The position numbers and the translations under genes are program-made. Below are positions 1 through 8,241 of a stretch of DNA of 26,026 nt, one piece after another. The number at the start of each line of letters is the position of its first letter. Position 1 is the stretch's first letter. A model generated the notes under the pieces. The model made no database searches. It was not told where the DNA came from and worked only from the letters and a program-made list of their open reading frames with translations. The DNA is from DATLFA01 sp039934635 (GTDB lineage Bacteria > Actinomycetota > Acidimicrobiia > Acidimicrobiales > WLNW01): the NCBI GenBank assembly GCA_039934635.1, contig JBDTLT010000058.1, forward strand, positions 1 through 26,026. The letters are read 5' to 3'.

Positions 1-60
1 GACCACGATCCCAACGACCACGATCCCAACGACCACGATCCCTACGACCACGATCACCGC
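1..60 (+). repeat. 15-bp tandem repeat encoding TTIPT, four copies
   Basis: Four head-to-tail copies of a 15-bp unit (GACCACGATCCCAAC) fill the first 60 bases. Copies 1 and 2 are identical, copy 3 differs by one base and copy 4 by several. The unit is a multiple of three and encodes a Thr/Ile/Pro linker in the truncated propeller gene. The array may continue beyond the left edge. Confidence 0.9.
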
Positions 61-997
61 GTCGGCGACAACGGTGAGCAGTCCGCCCCCACCGGCGCGG
101 GTGTCGCTCGGCTCGGGGCCGGTGCTCGGTGCGGCGCGTGGATGGGCCTTGGCGACGCTCGATGGGTCGACGTTGTCGCTGGTCGATCTCGACACGGGCG
201 CGACCGAACGCTTCACGTTCGACGTCGCGCTCGTTGGCGAACCCACCCGATCGACGATCTTCTTTTCGGATCGATTCGTCTACACCCAACACGACGGCGC
301 GCCGTCGGTGTGGAGCCAGCGCTTCGCCGACGCGACGCCCACGATCTTGGTCAACGACGCGTCGATCATCGCGGCGTCGGCGAACGCCGGGCGCTTCTGG
401 GTCGCGCTCAACCAGGCCGGCCTCAACGGCGAACAACTCGTGGCCGAAGTGGATACGGGCGGCCGCCGCTACAACACCGTCGCGGTGCCGTCGGGCCTAC
501 AGGTCATGGGTGTGAGCGCGACCGGACTATGGCTGCGCGGCAGCGGGCGCATCTACCACATGGCCGGCGGGGGCGCGCTGCAGGCCGTTGCCATCGGGAC
601 GATCGTCGATGCGTCGAGCACGGGTGTGCTCTATGACGATTGCGCGATCGCCGGACCGTGCACGCTGCGCGTCGCAAACACGCCGGGATCGCAGCCGTCG
701 TCGTCGAACGTCGGGCCGAGCGCCGAGATCGAAATCGCCCACGGTTGGTACCGCAGCGATCCGGCGATGTCACCCAACGGACGCTGGCTGTTGCTCACCA
801 ACGCCGTGCTCGACCGCCGCGCCAGCAAGCAGATCGGCCGGGAGCAGTTCCTGAAGTCGTGGCTCTGGTCGCCGGATGGCGAATGGCTCTTCGCGCAAAC
901 CGAGAATGCCGGGACGATCGCGTGGAATCTCGCGGACGGACGACAGATCGCGCTCGGCGATTTCGCGTTGTCCGGGATCGTGGCGGTGACGCGATGA
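2..997 (+). CDS. Beta-propeller protein with Thr/Pro-rich linker, 5' end outside window
   Basis: The frame is open from the first bases, so the gene begins upstream of the window; the GTG at 74 is probably internal. The first 20 codons read as a TTIPT repeat followed by a Thr/Ser/Pro stretch, the kind of linker that follows a membrane anchor in its downstream neighbour. The remaining ~300 residues show propeller-like blades: a serine/proline-aspartate-glycine turn recurs near the C-terminus (MSPNGRWLLL, WSPDGEWLFA), with alternating beta-strand patterns before it. No catalytic motif is visible. The stop codon overlaps the ATG of the next gene (ATGA at 994-997), so the two are translationally coupled and probably act together. 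The role is unknown; an extracytoplasmic sensor or scaffold is inference. I am confident that it is coding and less sure of the fold. Confidence 0.75.
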   Translation, partial: TTIPTTTIPTTTIPTTTITASATTVSSPPPPARVSLGSGPVLGAARGWALATLDGSTLSLVDLDTGATERFTFDVALVGEPTRSTIFFSDRFVYTQHDGAPSVWSQRFADATPTILVNDASIIAASANAGRFWVALNQAGLNGEQLVAEVDTGGRRYNTVAVPSGLQVMGVSATGLWLRGSGRIYHMAGGGALQAVAIGTIVDASSTGVLYDDCAIAGPCTLRVANTPGSQPSSSNVGPSAEIEIAHGWYRSDPAMSPNGRWLLLTNAVLDRRASKQIGREQFLKSWLWSPDGEWLFAQTENAGTIAWNLADGRQIALGDFALSGIVAVTR

Positions 998-2088
998 GTG
1001 TGGTCGAGAAGCCGGCACCGCGCTGGCGCCCCGTGGCGATCGGGGTCGGTGTCGTCACCGCATTGATCGGGTTGATCGCGGTGGTGCTCACCGTCGCCAA
1101 CGGGTCGAACGAACCCGATACGAGATCGTCGCCGACGACGCGTGCGCCGTCGAATGACCCGACAACGAGCCTCACCTCGCCACAACAGGTGACGCCGCTC
1201 GATGCCGATCTCGACCGCGCGGCGTCATACCGCGTGTATCTGCATCGCCTCGGCGTCGCCAACACGTTGTACGTCTACGGGTACATCGATGCGCAGCGCG
1301 GCGAGATTCGCCACTTCGACGAGACGCAAGTGACCTACGGCAGCGTCGTCGGTCGAGTCGGTGACCAACTGATCCTGCAGGGCGCGCAGTTGCGTATCAT
1401 CGACCGAGATTTCGCCGGTGCCGCGACGTCGATCGGCGGTGATGACTTCGTGGGCGTTTGGCGCGACCACGTGATCGTCGCCGAGTACTTTCCCGAGCGC
1501 ACCACATTCCACGAGTATCGTGTCGACGGAACCGAGGCACGATCCGTAGCGCTCGTGGGCCGGCGTCCCGATGTCATGGGCGGCGTTGTGCGCGATTCGG
1601 TCGTCCTCGAGCGGGCCGGACGGCTGTTGTCGCTCGGTCTGGCGGACGCCACGGTGCGTCCTTTCGGTGTCGGGCACTTGCTCGGTGTGGGCGGTGACCG
1701 TATCTATTTCACGGCATGCACGGACGAAGGCGCGTGCACCATCACCGAGGCGACCCTCGACCGCCCCGTGCGCACTACACCGATCGGCGATTACGTGACG
1801 AGCGGATCGGAACGGGCCTTCGCTGACGTCGCGCCCAATGGTTTGGCCATTTACCTCTACGACTACCGCCGCCGACAAGATGTGGTCCTCGCGCTCGGCA
1901 CGACAGTGGTCCTTCCTTCGAGCATCGACACGAGGTCGCGCGCGTGGGCACCCACCGGTGACTGGATCTTCAGCTTCGAGCAGGCAACGGGCCCGCTCGA
2001 AGCAGTGGACTTCCGCCGTGGCCAGGTGGTGACGATCCCGTTGTCGAGCGCTGACGCGGCTGCGTTGGCAGCGGTCGCCGTCTGGTGA
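994..2088 (+). CDS. Membrane-anchored beta-propeller-like protein
   Basis: This is a 364-residue protein. Residues 1-11 are short and basic, residues 13-34 form one hydrophobic helix (VAIGVGVVTALIGLIAVVL), and residues ~38-70 are a Ser/Thr/Pro/Asp linker. A C-terminal domain of repeated beta strands follows; the last blades contain WAPTGDWIFSF and a final strand like that of the preceding gene. The predicted topology is a single-pass membrane protein with the propeller outside. I chose the ATG at 994 because it overlaps the previous stop codon and places the anchor at the N-terminus; the same frame is open further upstream without a better start. The protein appears paralogous in layout to the gene before it. 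No enzyme motif is seen, and the function is not recognised. Confidence 0.8.
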   Translation: MSVVEKPAPRWRPVAIGVGVVTALIGLIAVVLTVANGSNEPDTRSSPTTRAPSNDPTTSLTSPQQVTPLDADLDRAASYRVYLHRLGVANTLYVYGYIDAQRGEIRHFDETQVTYGSVVGRVGDQLILQGAQLRIIDRDFAGAATSIGGDDFVGVWRDHVIVAEYFPERTTFHEYRVDGTEARSVALVGRRPDVMGGVVRDSVVLERAGRLLSLGLADATVRPFGVGHLLGVGGDRIYFTACTDEGACTITEATLDRPVRTTPIGDYVTSGSERAFADVAPNGLAIYLYDYRRRQDVVLALGTTVVLPSSIDTRSRAWAPTGDWIFSFEQATGPLEAVDFRRGQVVTIPLSSADAAALAAVAVW

Positions 2089-2143
2089 CAACCGCGCGCA
2101 GGGAAGGCATGCACACACCGACGCAACACGCAGTGGTGCGCCG

Positions 2144-2854
2144 TCAGTTGACGAAGCTGCCGCGCAACTGCGCAATGGTCTCGTCGGTGGTCATCATCCG
2201 GCAGTAGATGCCGTCGAGGATCTCGGACGCGAACCGTTCGTGCTCGGCGGTGCGGGCCGCGCAGCCGTCGCTCAACATGATCACGTTGAAGTTGCGGTCG
2301 CCCGCGTCGCGCACCGAGGTCTCGACGCAGTAGTTCGTGCCGACGCCGCAGAAGATCAAGTTGGTGATGCCCATGTTGTGCAGGATCTGATCGAACGAGG
2401 TGCCGTTGAATACTCCCGAGCTGCCCTTGTTGATGATCAACTCGTCGTCGAGCGGCGCGATCTCTTCGAGGATCTCGGTCTCCTTCGATCCGACGCTGGC
2501 CACCAACGTGCCACTGCGCTTTTGCATCGCGTTCATGTCGCGGCCGTCACGCACCAGCGAAGCGATCCGCAAGAAGATGACCTCGATGCCGGCACTGCGG
2601 CAGAACTCCTGCATGCGGGCAATGTTGGGCACCACGAGTGAGTCGAGGCGGTCGAAGTAGTACGCGAACTGGGCTTCGGTGCCATTGCGCTTGGCCTTCG
2701 CGCCTATGCCGTAGTCACGGTGCGCGTCGGAGTACTGCATGTCGACGATGACGAGCGCGGTCTCCCGCGGCGACAGCTCGACTTTCTTGAGTGACCCGAG
2801 GACACCGCCCCAGTTCTGCCACCGTTGATCCGCGTCGGAATTGTGTTCGGCCAT
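2144..2854 (-). CDS. Isochorismatase-family cysteine hydrolase
   Basis: A 236-residue member of the isochorismatase/nicotinamidase superfamily, cytoplasmic alpha/beta hydrolases that cleave amides, N-carbamoyl groups or vinyl ethers. The catalytic triad is visible: Asp38 in VIVDMQ, Lys143 in INKGSSGVF and Cys176 in GVGTNYCVETSVRDA. The cis-peptide region before the cysteine is also typical. I chose the ATG at 2854 because an AAAGG Shine-Dalgarno lies just upstream; a TTG at 2881 would overlap the preceding gene. It follows the cystathionine beta-synthase gene on the same strand by 23 bp, so they are probably co-transcribed. The substrate cannot be told from sequence; N-carbamoylsarcosine- or biuret-type amidase activities are known in the family. 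Confidence 0.88.
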   Translation of the reverse strand: MAEHNSDADQRWQNWGGVLGSLKKVELSPRETALVIVDMQYSDAHRDYGIGAKAKRNGTEAQFAYYFDRLDSLVVPNIARMQEFCRSAGIEVIFLRIASLVRDGRDMNAMQKRSGTLVASVGSKETEILEEIAPLDDELIINKGSSGVFNGTSFDQILHNMGITNLIFCGVGTNYCVETSVRDAGDRNFNVIMLSDGCAARTAEHERFASEILDGIYCRMMTTDETIAQLRGSFVN

Positions 2855-2877
2855 GGCCGCCTTTCGGGTCGTAGGTC

Positions 2878-4527
2878 TCAAGCCTTGTCTTGTGCGAGGA
2901 AGTTGAGCACGTCGGCCCGCGTCAACACGCCGATCGGATGGCCGGCGTCGAGCACCAACACCGCGGGCGCGTTTTCGAGGCGTTCGACCGCCAAGCCCAC
3001 CGGTTCGCCGATGCCGATCGCGGGCAGCGGGGGCTCCATCGCGTCACCGACGGGCTTGTCGAGAATGGTCGGGTCGTGAAAGGCGCGCTCCATCAGCCCT
3101 CGATCGTGCACCGCGCCCACGACCTCGGCGGCCGACAACGGTAGCTCGGCTTTGACGACGGGAACCTGCGAGATCGAGAACTCGCGCAACAGGGCGATGA
3201 CGTCGCGGGCCAACTCGTCGGGATGCACGTGCACGAGCGCGGGGATGCGACCGCCCTTGCGGGCGAGGACGTCACCGACGGTGTGTCCCACCGAGCGGAG
3301 GAAGCCGAAGTCGGCGAGCCACTTGTCGTCGTAGAGCTTGGAGAGGTAGCCGCGACCGCTGTCGGGAATGAGAACGACCACCACCGCGGACGGCCCGAGA
3401 TCGCGCCCGACCTGTAGCGCGGCCCACACGGCGGTGCCGGCCGAGCCGCCGACCAAGATGCCTTCTTCGCGCGTCACGCGGCGCGCCGTGAGGAACGAAT
3501 TGGCGTCGCTCACGGCGATGACCTGATCGATGACCGACGGGTCGTAGGTGCCGGGCCAGAAGTCTTCGCCGATGCCTTCGACGAGATACGGCCGGCCGGT
3601 GCCACCCGAATACACCGAACCTTCGGGGTCGGCGCCGATGATCTGGATCGCGGGGTTCTGCGATTTGAGATAGCGAGCGACGCCGGTGATGGTGCCGCCC
3701 GTGCCGACGCCGGCAACGAAATGCGTGATGCGCCCCGCCGTCTGCTGCCACAACTCGGGGCCGGTGCTGAGTTCGTGCGACCGCGGATTGTCGGGGTTCT
3801 GATACTGATTCGGCTTGTACGCACCTGGGATCTCGCGGGCCAACCGATCGGATATCGAGTAGTACGAATCGGGATGTTCCGGCGCGACCGTCGTCGGGCA
3901 CACCACGACCTCGGCCCCGTACGCGCGCAAGAGCGAGATCTTTTCGGGCGCGACTTTGTCGGGCATCACGAAGATGCAGCGATAGCGCCGACGCGCGGCG
4001 ACGATGGCGAGACCGACACCGGTGTTGCCCGACGTGGGTTCGACGATGGTGCCGCCCGGACCGAGCAGCCCGGCGCGCTCGGCGGCCTCGATCATCGCGA
4101 GCGCGGGGCGATCTTTGACGCTGCCCCCGGGGTTGAGGAACTCGAGTTTGGCCAGCAGATGGCAGCCGAGATCGCGGCCGACCACGTCGAGGCGAACGAG
4201 CGGGGTGTTGCCGACGAGATCGAGCAGCGACTGCGCCACTGCCATCGGTGCACCGCGGTCGGTGATCGGCACGACGTCGATGCCGTCGAGGTGCAGATCG
4301 TCGTCGGTGTGCAAAGTGACGGGCAGGCCGGCGCGGTGCAGCGCAATCGCCAGTTGCTTGGTGTCGTCGCCCGAGCCGAGCACGCCGACCTCACTCGGGA
4401 TGCGCCCGCGCAATTCGGCGATCAGCGACGGAGTGACCTCACCGCGGTCGACGTGGGTGAAGTGACGAGCCCGGGCCGCGAGGCGCTGCGGTATTGCAAC
4501 TGCACCGACGATGACGAGCACGTCCAC
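2878..4527 (-). CDS. cbs: Cystathionine beta-synthase with N-terminal extension
   Basis: A PLP enzyme expected to condense serine (or O-acetylserine) with homocysteine (or sulfide) in transsulfuration. The fold-type II core starts near residue 98 (LLDLVGNTPLVRL). Lys138 in GGSVKDR is the PLP lysine, TSGNTG (165-170) is the substrate/cofactor loop, and VGTGGTITG (~274-282) binds the PLP phosphate. Two CBS domains follow from ~415 to the C-terminus (GHTVGDVL..., EVVGAVHD..., IGVLTRADVL), as in actinobacterial Cbs. The enzyme would normally begin near residue 95. Here 94 extra residues with regular hydrophobic periodicity precede it (VLVIVGAV, VGVLGSGDDTKQ), suggesting a small added domain. GTG at 4527 is chosen because a TACGCT box lies 6 nt before it; Met95 (ATG at 4245) has no visible Shine-Dalgarno. 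No cystathionine gamma-lyase gene is seen nearby. Confidence 0.88.
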   Translation of the reverse strand: MDVLVIVGAVAIPQRLAARARHFTHVDRGEVTPSLIAELRGRIPSEVGVLGSGDDTKQLAIALHRAGLPVTLHTDDDLHLDGIDVVPITDRGAPMAVAQSLLDLVGNTPLVRLDVVGRDLGCHLLAKLEFLNPGGSVKDRPALAMIEAAERAGLLGPGGTIVEPTSGNTGVGLAIVAARRRYRCIFVMPDKVAPEKISLLRAYGAEVVVCPTTVAPEHPDSYYSISDRLAREIPGAYKPNQYQNPDNPRSHELSTGPELWQQTAGRITHFVAGVGTGGTITGVARYLKSQNPAIQIIGADPEGSVYSGGTGRPYLVEGIGEDFWPGTYDPSVIDQVIAVSDANSFLTARRVTREEGILVGGSAGTAVWAALQVGRDLGPSAVVVVLIPDSGRGYLSKLYDDKWLADFGFLRSVGHTVGDVLARKGGRIPALVHVHPDELARDVIALLREFSISQVPVVKAELPLSAAEVVGAVHDRGLMERAFHDPTILDKPVGDAMEPPLPAIGIGEPVGLAVERLENAPAVLVLDAGHPIGVLTRADVLNFLAQDKA

Positions 4528-4539
4528 ACGGCGAGCGTA
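4528..4539 (-). promoter_or_regulatory. Possible leaderless promoter -10 box for the cbs gene
   Basis: On the minus strand, TACGCT (plus-strand 4534-4539) fits the actinobacterial TANNNT -10 pattern and ends 6 nt before the GTG start at 4527. No Shine-Dalgarno is visible there, so a leaderless transcript is plausible. No convincing -35 element was found. Confidence 0.45.
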
Positions 4540-4552
4540 GCGGTACGCGACA

Positions 4553-4581
4553 AGGGCCCGGCGACCATGCCGCCGGGCCCT
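4553..4581 (-). terminator. Intrinsic terminator-like hairpin after the solute-binding protein gene
   Basis: There is a perfect 11-bp inverted repeat: AGGGCCCGGCG (4553-4563), a 7-nt loop, and CGCCGGGCCCT (4571-4581). It lies 20 bp past the stop codon of the minus-strand binding-protein gene and before the start of the cbs gene. The following T-run is weak, so it may act as a G/C-rich terminator of the actinobacterial type. It would separate the two transcription units. Confidence 0.75.
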
Positions 4582-4601
4582 GTCTTCAGTGCAGTGTGCG
4601 A

Positions 4602-6308
4602 TTACTTGGTCATGAACGCTTTGTCGTACAGCGTCACGGCCTGCGCGGTGCGGACGATGCCGTGGACCTTGGCGCTCGTGATCACGGCCTGGGGAATGTA
4701 GGTGATGACCAGGGCCGGTGCATCGCGGATCCAGATCTCGGAGATCGTCTTGTAGGCGGCGACCTTCTTGGCGTCGGTGTCGGCCACGCGAAGTGCCTCG
4801 ATGCCGGCGTCCATCTCGGGGCTGCAGTAGCCGTAGCGCTTCGCGGCGCAGCCGAGCGAGCCCAGCAGCTGCGTGTAGTTGCCGTCGGACTCGTCACTCA
4901 TCGCGAGGCCCCAGTTGGCGAGGTCGAAGTCGCGCTGCGTGAGCACCTTGGCCACTACGCCGTTGATGTCGGTGTCGTTGGACGCCTGCACGTCCATGCC
5001 GGCTGCCTGCAACTGCGGCGTAACTGCCTGCGTCCACGCGACGTTGGTGGGATCGTTACCACCGATCAGGCGGATCTTGCCGTCCCAGCCGGCCGCTTTG
5101 GCCACGCCGACCAACCGCTTGGCCTCGGTCAGGTCGAACTTCTGGGGCGTGATCTTGGGGTCGTAGACGAAGTTGCTGAACGGCGAGGTGTCGGGAAGAC
5201 CGATGCCTTGGTAGGCCCGGTCGACCACGACCTTGGGGTCGATGGCCGCCGCCACTGCCTTGCGTACGTTGACGTCACGGGTCGGAGTCTTGGTCTGCAC
5301 CTTGGTGCCGTCGGGCTGGCCCGAACACGCAGGCACCGAGGCGGTGGTGGCGCCGGCACAAGTGATGTCGATGCCCGAGTTCATGATCATCAAGTTGCCG
5401 CCGACCTGCGGGATGTCGACTTGCAACATGCCGTCCTTCTTGGACTGGGCATAGAGCGCCGGATCACGCAAAAGCGCTGCTTGCAAGGTGCCCGTCTTGA
5501 GCGCGTCGTAGGTTGCCGACGAACCGTTGAGCAACACGAACTTCAACCCGTCGAGGTAGACCTCGCCGCCGTAATACGTGGGGTTGCGCTCGAGCTCGAT
5601 GGACTCGCCCGGCTTGTAGGACTTGAGCTTGAAGGGCCCGGCACCGGCATCGCCGGGGTTGGTGCTGAACGCCTTCGCGTCGGGCGCCTTCTTGAACGCC
5701 GTCGGCGAATAGATCATGCCGGGTACGTGGCTCAGCAAGTAGGGGAAGCCGGCCCAACCGATCTTGAGCTTGTAGGTCACCGTCAGCGCATCGGTCACCG
5801 TTATGGTGTCGATGAAGTTGGCCATCTGACCCTTGACCGATGCATTGCCGTCTTTCAGCTGACGGTCCTGGACGAACTTCACGGCCTCCGCGTTGTAGTC
5901 GGTGCCGTCGGTGAACTTGATGCCCGACTTGAGCTTGAGCGTCCACACGGTGAAGTCGGCGTTGGGCGTCATGCTCTCGGCGGTGCGGCCGATGTACTTG
6001 CCGGTGGACTGGTCGATACGCATGATCGTGTCGTACAGCGCCGCGTTCTCGGTGCCGCCCACGGTGCCGCCGCCGGCGAGAGAGGCCGGATCGAGACCGC
6101 CCTCTTTGCTGAACTGGCCGATGGTCATGATGCCGCCCTTGACCGGGGTCAGCGTCGTCGTGGCGCCGCCACCGGCCGTGGTGGCCGTGCCGCCGCCGGC
6201 CGTCGATGTGCTGGCGGAATCGCCTTTGTCGTCGCCACCACAGGCCGACGCGACAAGCGTCACTGCTACCACGAGCGCAAGCAGGCGCACACGCGTAAAT
6301 CGTCTCAT
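4602..6308 (-). CDS. ABC-transporter family 5 solute-binding lipoprotein
   Basis: A 568-residue extracytoplasmic solute-binding protein of the peptide/nickel/opine class (SBP_bac_5). The first 23 residues form a lipoprotein signal: basic MRRFTRVR, a hydrophobic core, then VASAC with Cys23 as the lipidated residue. A Gly/Thr/Ser-rich tether (24-55) follows. The body is family-typical: an N-terminal region with LDPASLAGGG near residue 75, a segment resembling DYNAEAVKF, the DAGAGPFKLKSYKPG motif, and C-terminal lobes. A GAGGGG Shine-Dalgarno lies about 6 nt before ATG 6308. No permease or ATPase genes lie on either side, so its transporter partners must be elsewhere or just lost. A hairpin terminator follows the stop codon. 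The substrate is unknown; oligopeptides and other organic solutes are usual. Confidence 0.9.
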   Translation of the reverse strand: MRRFTRVRLLALVVAVTLVASACGGDDKGDSASTSTAGGGTATTAGGGATTTLTPVKGGIMTIGQFSKEGGLDPASLAGGGTVGGTENAALYDTIMRIDQSTGKYIGRTAESMTPNADFTVWTLKLKSGIKFTDGTDYNAEAVKFVQDRQLKDGNASVKGQMANFIDTITVTDALTVTYKLKIGWAGFPYLLSHVPGMIYSPTAFKKAPDAKAFSTNPGDAGAGPFKLKSYKPGESIELERNPTYYGGEVYLDGLKFVLLNGSSATYDALKTGTLQAALLRDPALYAQSKKDGMLQVDIPQVGGNLMIMNSGIDITCAGATTASVPACSGQPDGTKVQTKTPTRDVNVRKAVAAAIDPKVVVDRAYQGIGLPDTSPFSNFVYDPKITPQKFDLTEAKRLVGVAKAAGWDGKIRLIGGNDPTNVAWTQAVTPQLQAAGMDVQASNDTDINGVVAKVLTQRDFDLANWGLAMSDESDGNYTQLLGSLGCAAKRYGYCSPEMDAGIEALRVADTDAKKVAAYKTISEIWIRDAPALVITYIPQAVITSAKVHGIVRTAQAVTLYDKAFMTK

Positions 6309-6434
6309 GAAATCCCCTCGTGTCCTTTTCGAACTGGCCCTTTGGGCCGGGGAGAGCCTACGACGTGGGCGCCCTACCGTCTACGCGGGCGCGCGCCCGC
6401 ACCTGCAGGCGACACCGTGTGGCAGAGTCGCACG

Positions 6435-7847
6435 ATGGCCGTTGATTCGCAAACTGTTCGCCAATCGCTCGGGTACCCGGTGATCGACATCGATGGCCAT
6501 CTGGTCGAACACCTGCCCGAAGTCATGCCGTTCGTGCGCGAGTTCCTCTCGCCGCCACTGTTCGAACGATGGATCGGGGGCGATTTCGCGCACCTCTTTT
6601 CGGTCGTCGGCGCGACCAACTCCGAACGGGCGCGCACACGGGTGCCGCAGGCCGGTTGGTGGGGCGCCCCGACGACCAACACGCTCGATCGCGCGACGGC
6701 GATGCTGCCCGGTCTGCTGTATGACCGCATGGACGAACTGGGTTTCGACCTGACCGTTCTCTATCCGACGGTTGGCTTCGGCATCGCGGGCGTTCCCGAC
6801 GGAGATCTTCGCCGCGGGTTGTGCGCGGGTTGGAACGCGTACTTGGCGTCGACCATCGAGCCGTTTCGCGATCGCATCCGCGTCGCGGGTGTGATCCCGA
6901 TGCACACGCCCGAAGAAGCAGTCGCCGAGCTCGACCACTGCCACGCGCTCGGCATCGACGTCGCCGGCCTTCCGCACGCCGTGATGCGACCGGTCGCCGA
7001 GCCGCTCCGCGACACGGTGGCGTTCACGTGGCCGGGTTCGACGCACTGGCTCGACACCTACGGCCTCGACAGCGCGTACGACTACGACGCGGTGTGGCAG
7101 CGTTGTCGTGAGTTGCGACTGCCGGTGACGTTTCACGGTGGCCTGGCGTTCGACAACCGGCACATGCAGTCGCCCTCCAACTTCGTGTGGAATCACCTCG
7201 GTCTCCACGCGTCGATGATGTCGCAAGTGGCGCGCAGCCTCGTCCTCGGTGGTGTGACGCAGCGATTCGCCGATCTGTCATTCGCCTTCCTCGAATGCGG
7301 TGTGGCGTGGGCCGCGTCGCTCGCCAGCGATCTCGTCGAGCATTGGGAACGGCGCTCGGCCGAGGGCCTGCCCGCCACCGATCCCGAGCGCCTCGATACC
7401 GCATTGCTCGCCGAGTTGTTCGAACGCTATGGCCGGCCGACCAACGGTCTCGACGGCCTCCGCGCGCCGAGTGGCCCGCCACCCGATGAGCGCGACGACT
7501 TTGCCCATACGGGCGCGACAACGGCCGACGAGCTCGTCGCTCGGTTGGCGGGCCCGTGTTTCTTCGGTTGCGAAGCCGACGACGCGATGGTCGCGACCGC
7601 GTTCTCGGCGGCGTTGCCGTCGGGCATCCGGTTGCAGGCGGCGTTGAGCTCTGACCTCGGCCATTGGGATGTCGACGGCATCGCGAAGGTGTTGCGGCAC
7701 GCGTGGGCGCACGTCGAGGGCGGGCGCATCACCGAGCGCGACTTCCGTGACTTCGTCTTCGTCAATCCGGCGCGGCTCTACTTGCGCGCCAACCCCAGCT
7801 TCTTCGACGGTACGCCGGTGGCGGCTTACTCGTCTTCGATCGCGTGA
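6435..7847 (+). CDS. Amidohydrolase-2 family metal-dependent hydrolase (COG2159)
   Basis: A 470-residue TIM-barrel protein of the amidohydrolase-2 family, which includes ACMSD, gamma-resorcylate decarboxylase and related C-C or C-N lyases. The first metal motif is DIDGH (Asp20-Gly-His22), in place of the usual DxH. A mid-barrel histidine appears in PVTFHGGLAF. The strand-8 aspartate is probably in SSDLGHWDVDG near residue 405. At 470 residues it is longer than most COG2159 members (300-380), with an insert around residues 310-360. The upstream part of this long open frame (4596-6434) is antisense to the binding-protein gene and not coding. ATG 6435 is the first start giving the family N-terminus. 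The 3' end overlaps the convergent isomerase-like gene by 22 bp. The substrate is unknown. Confidence 0.85.
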   Translation: MAVDSQTVRQSLGYPVIDIDGHLVEHLPEVMPFVREFLSPPLFERWIGGDFAHLFSVVGATNSERARTRVPQAGWWGAPTTNTLDRATAMLPGLLYDRMDELGFDLTVLYPTVGFGIAGVPDGDLRRGLCAGWNAYLASTIEPFRDRIRVAGVIPMHTPEEAVAELDHCHALGIDVAGLPHAVMRPVAEPLRDTVAFTWPGSTHWLDTYGLDSAYDYDAVWQRCRELRLPVTFHGGLAFDNRHMQSPSNFVWNHLGLHASMMSQVARSLVLGGVTQRFADLSFAFLECGVAWAASLASDLVEHWERRSAEGLPATDPERLDTALLAELFERYGRPTNGLDGLRAPSGPPPDERDDFAHTGATTADELVARLAGPCFFGCEADDAMVATAFSAALPSGIRLQAALSSDLGHWDVDGIAKVLRHAWAHVEGGRITERDFRDFVFVNPARLYLRANPSFFDGTPVAAYSSSIA

Positions 7848-8107
7848 TGTGCGAGTGCCGTCACTTCGATCTTGAGCCAGTGAAAGACCGGCAGCGTCTC
7901 GAGGTCGACCTGCAACGCGGCTGCGTCTACCGCGTGGCGAATCGACACCGTGCGCCACGGTGCACCAGGGATGCGCCAGATGCGTTCGATCGAGCCTTCG
8001 CGTTTGAGTTCGATGCCGCGCTGACGTTCGGCCTTGAACAGTCGGTCGCGTTCGGCCGGATCGACACCTGCGGGCAAGTTGAGTTCGGTTGTCACCAAGA
8101 ATTCCAT
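7826..8107 (-). CDS. Muconolactone delta-isomerase family protein
   Basis: A 93-residue small ferredoxin-like protein matching the muconolactone isomerase family in length (~92-96) and layout: the N-terminal EFLVTTELNLPAGVD, a KAERQRGIELKREG helix, then IERIWRIPGAPWRTVSI and the C-terminal LPVFHWLKIEVTALAHH. Characterised members act in the beta-ketoadipate (catechol ortho-cleavage) pathway on (+)-muconolactone. Many relatives have unknown substrates, and no catB or catA partner is present here, so I do not assign catC. ATG 8107 is preferred over 8119 because it gives the family start MEFLV. The gene converges on the amidohydrolase gene with overlapping 3' ends. Confidence 0.8.
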   Translation of the reverse strand: MEFLVTTELNLPAGVDPAERDRLFKAERQRGIELKREGSIERIWRIPGAPWRTVSIRHAVDAAALQVDLETLPVFHWLKIEVTALAHHAIEDE

Positions 8108-8157
8108 GTCACATCCCACGCGTTCATTGCACGACTTCGCACCCTACGTGGCATCGC

Positions 8158-8211
8158 GCGCAGCGGGCAAAGCAGTGCGCAGCGGGCAACAGTGCGCCGC
8201 GGCAAAGCAGT
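8158..8211 (+). repeat. Three tandem imperfect 17-19-bp repeats upstream of the LLM oxidoreductase gene
   Basis: Three contiguous copies occur at 8158-8176 (GCGCAGCGGGCAAAGCAGT), 8177-8193 and 8194-8211. Copy 2 lacks two internal bases and copy 3 has a small change at its left end. The array ends where the -35 region of the following TAGGGT promoter would fall, so it could be a set of regulator-binding sites. This is inference. Confidence 0.7.
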
Positions 8212-8228
8212 CGCCATCGTGTGACCAG

Positions 8229-8241
8229 TAGGGTGACGATC
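8229..8241 (+). promoter_or_regulatory. Leaderless promoter -10 box for the LLM oxidoreductase gene
   Basis: TAGGGT (8229-8234) lies exactly 7 nt before the ATG at 8242, the same arrangement as the GNAT gene at 23636. No Shine-Dalgarno sequence lies in that gap, which supports leaderless initiation at the ATG. No clear -35 hexamer was seen. Confidence 0.65.

Noticed and set aside
4596..6434. A long open frame on the plus strand running into the amidohydrolase gene
   Set aside because: It is antisense to the well-supported solute-binding lipoprotein and has shadow-like Arg/Gly/Val-rich composition. Only the part from 6435 shows family motifs.
7826..8107. Assignment as catC of a complete catechol pathway
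   Set aside because: The family match is good but no catA, catB or ketoadipate genes are visible, and many relatives have other substrates.
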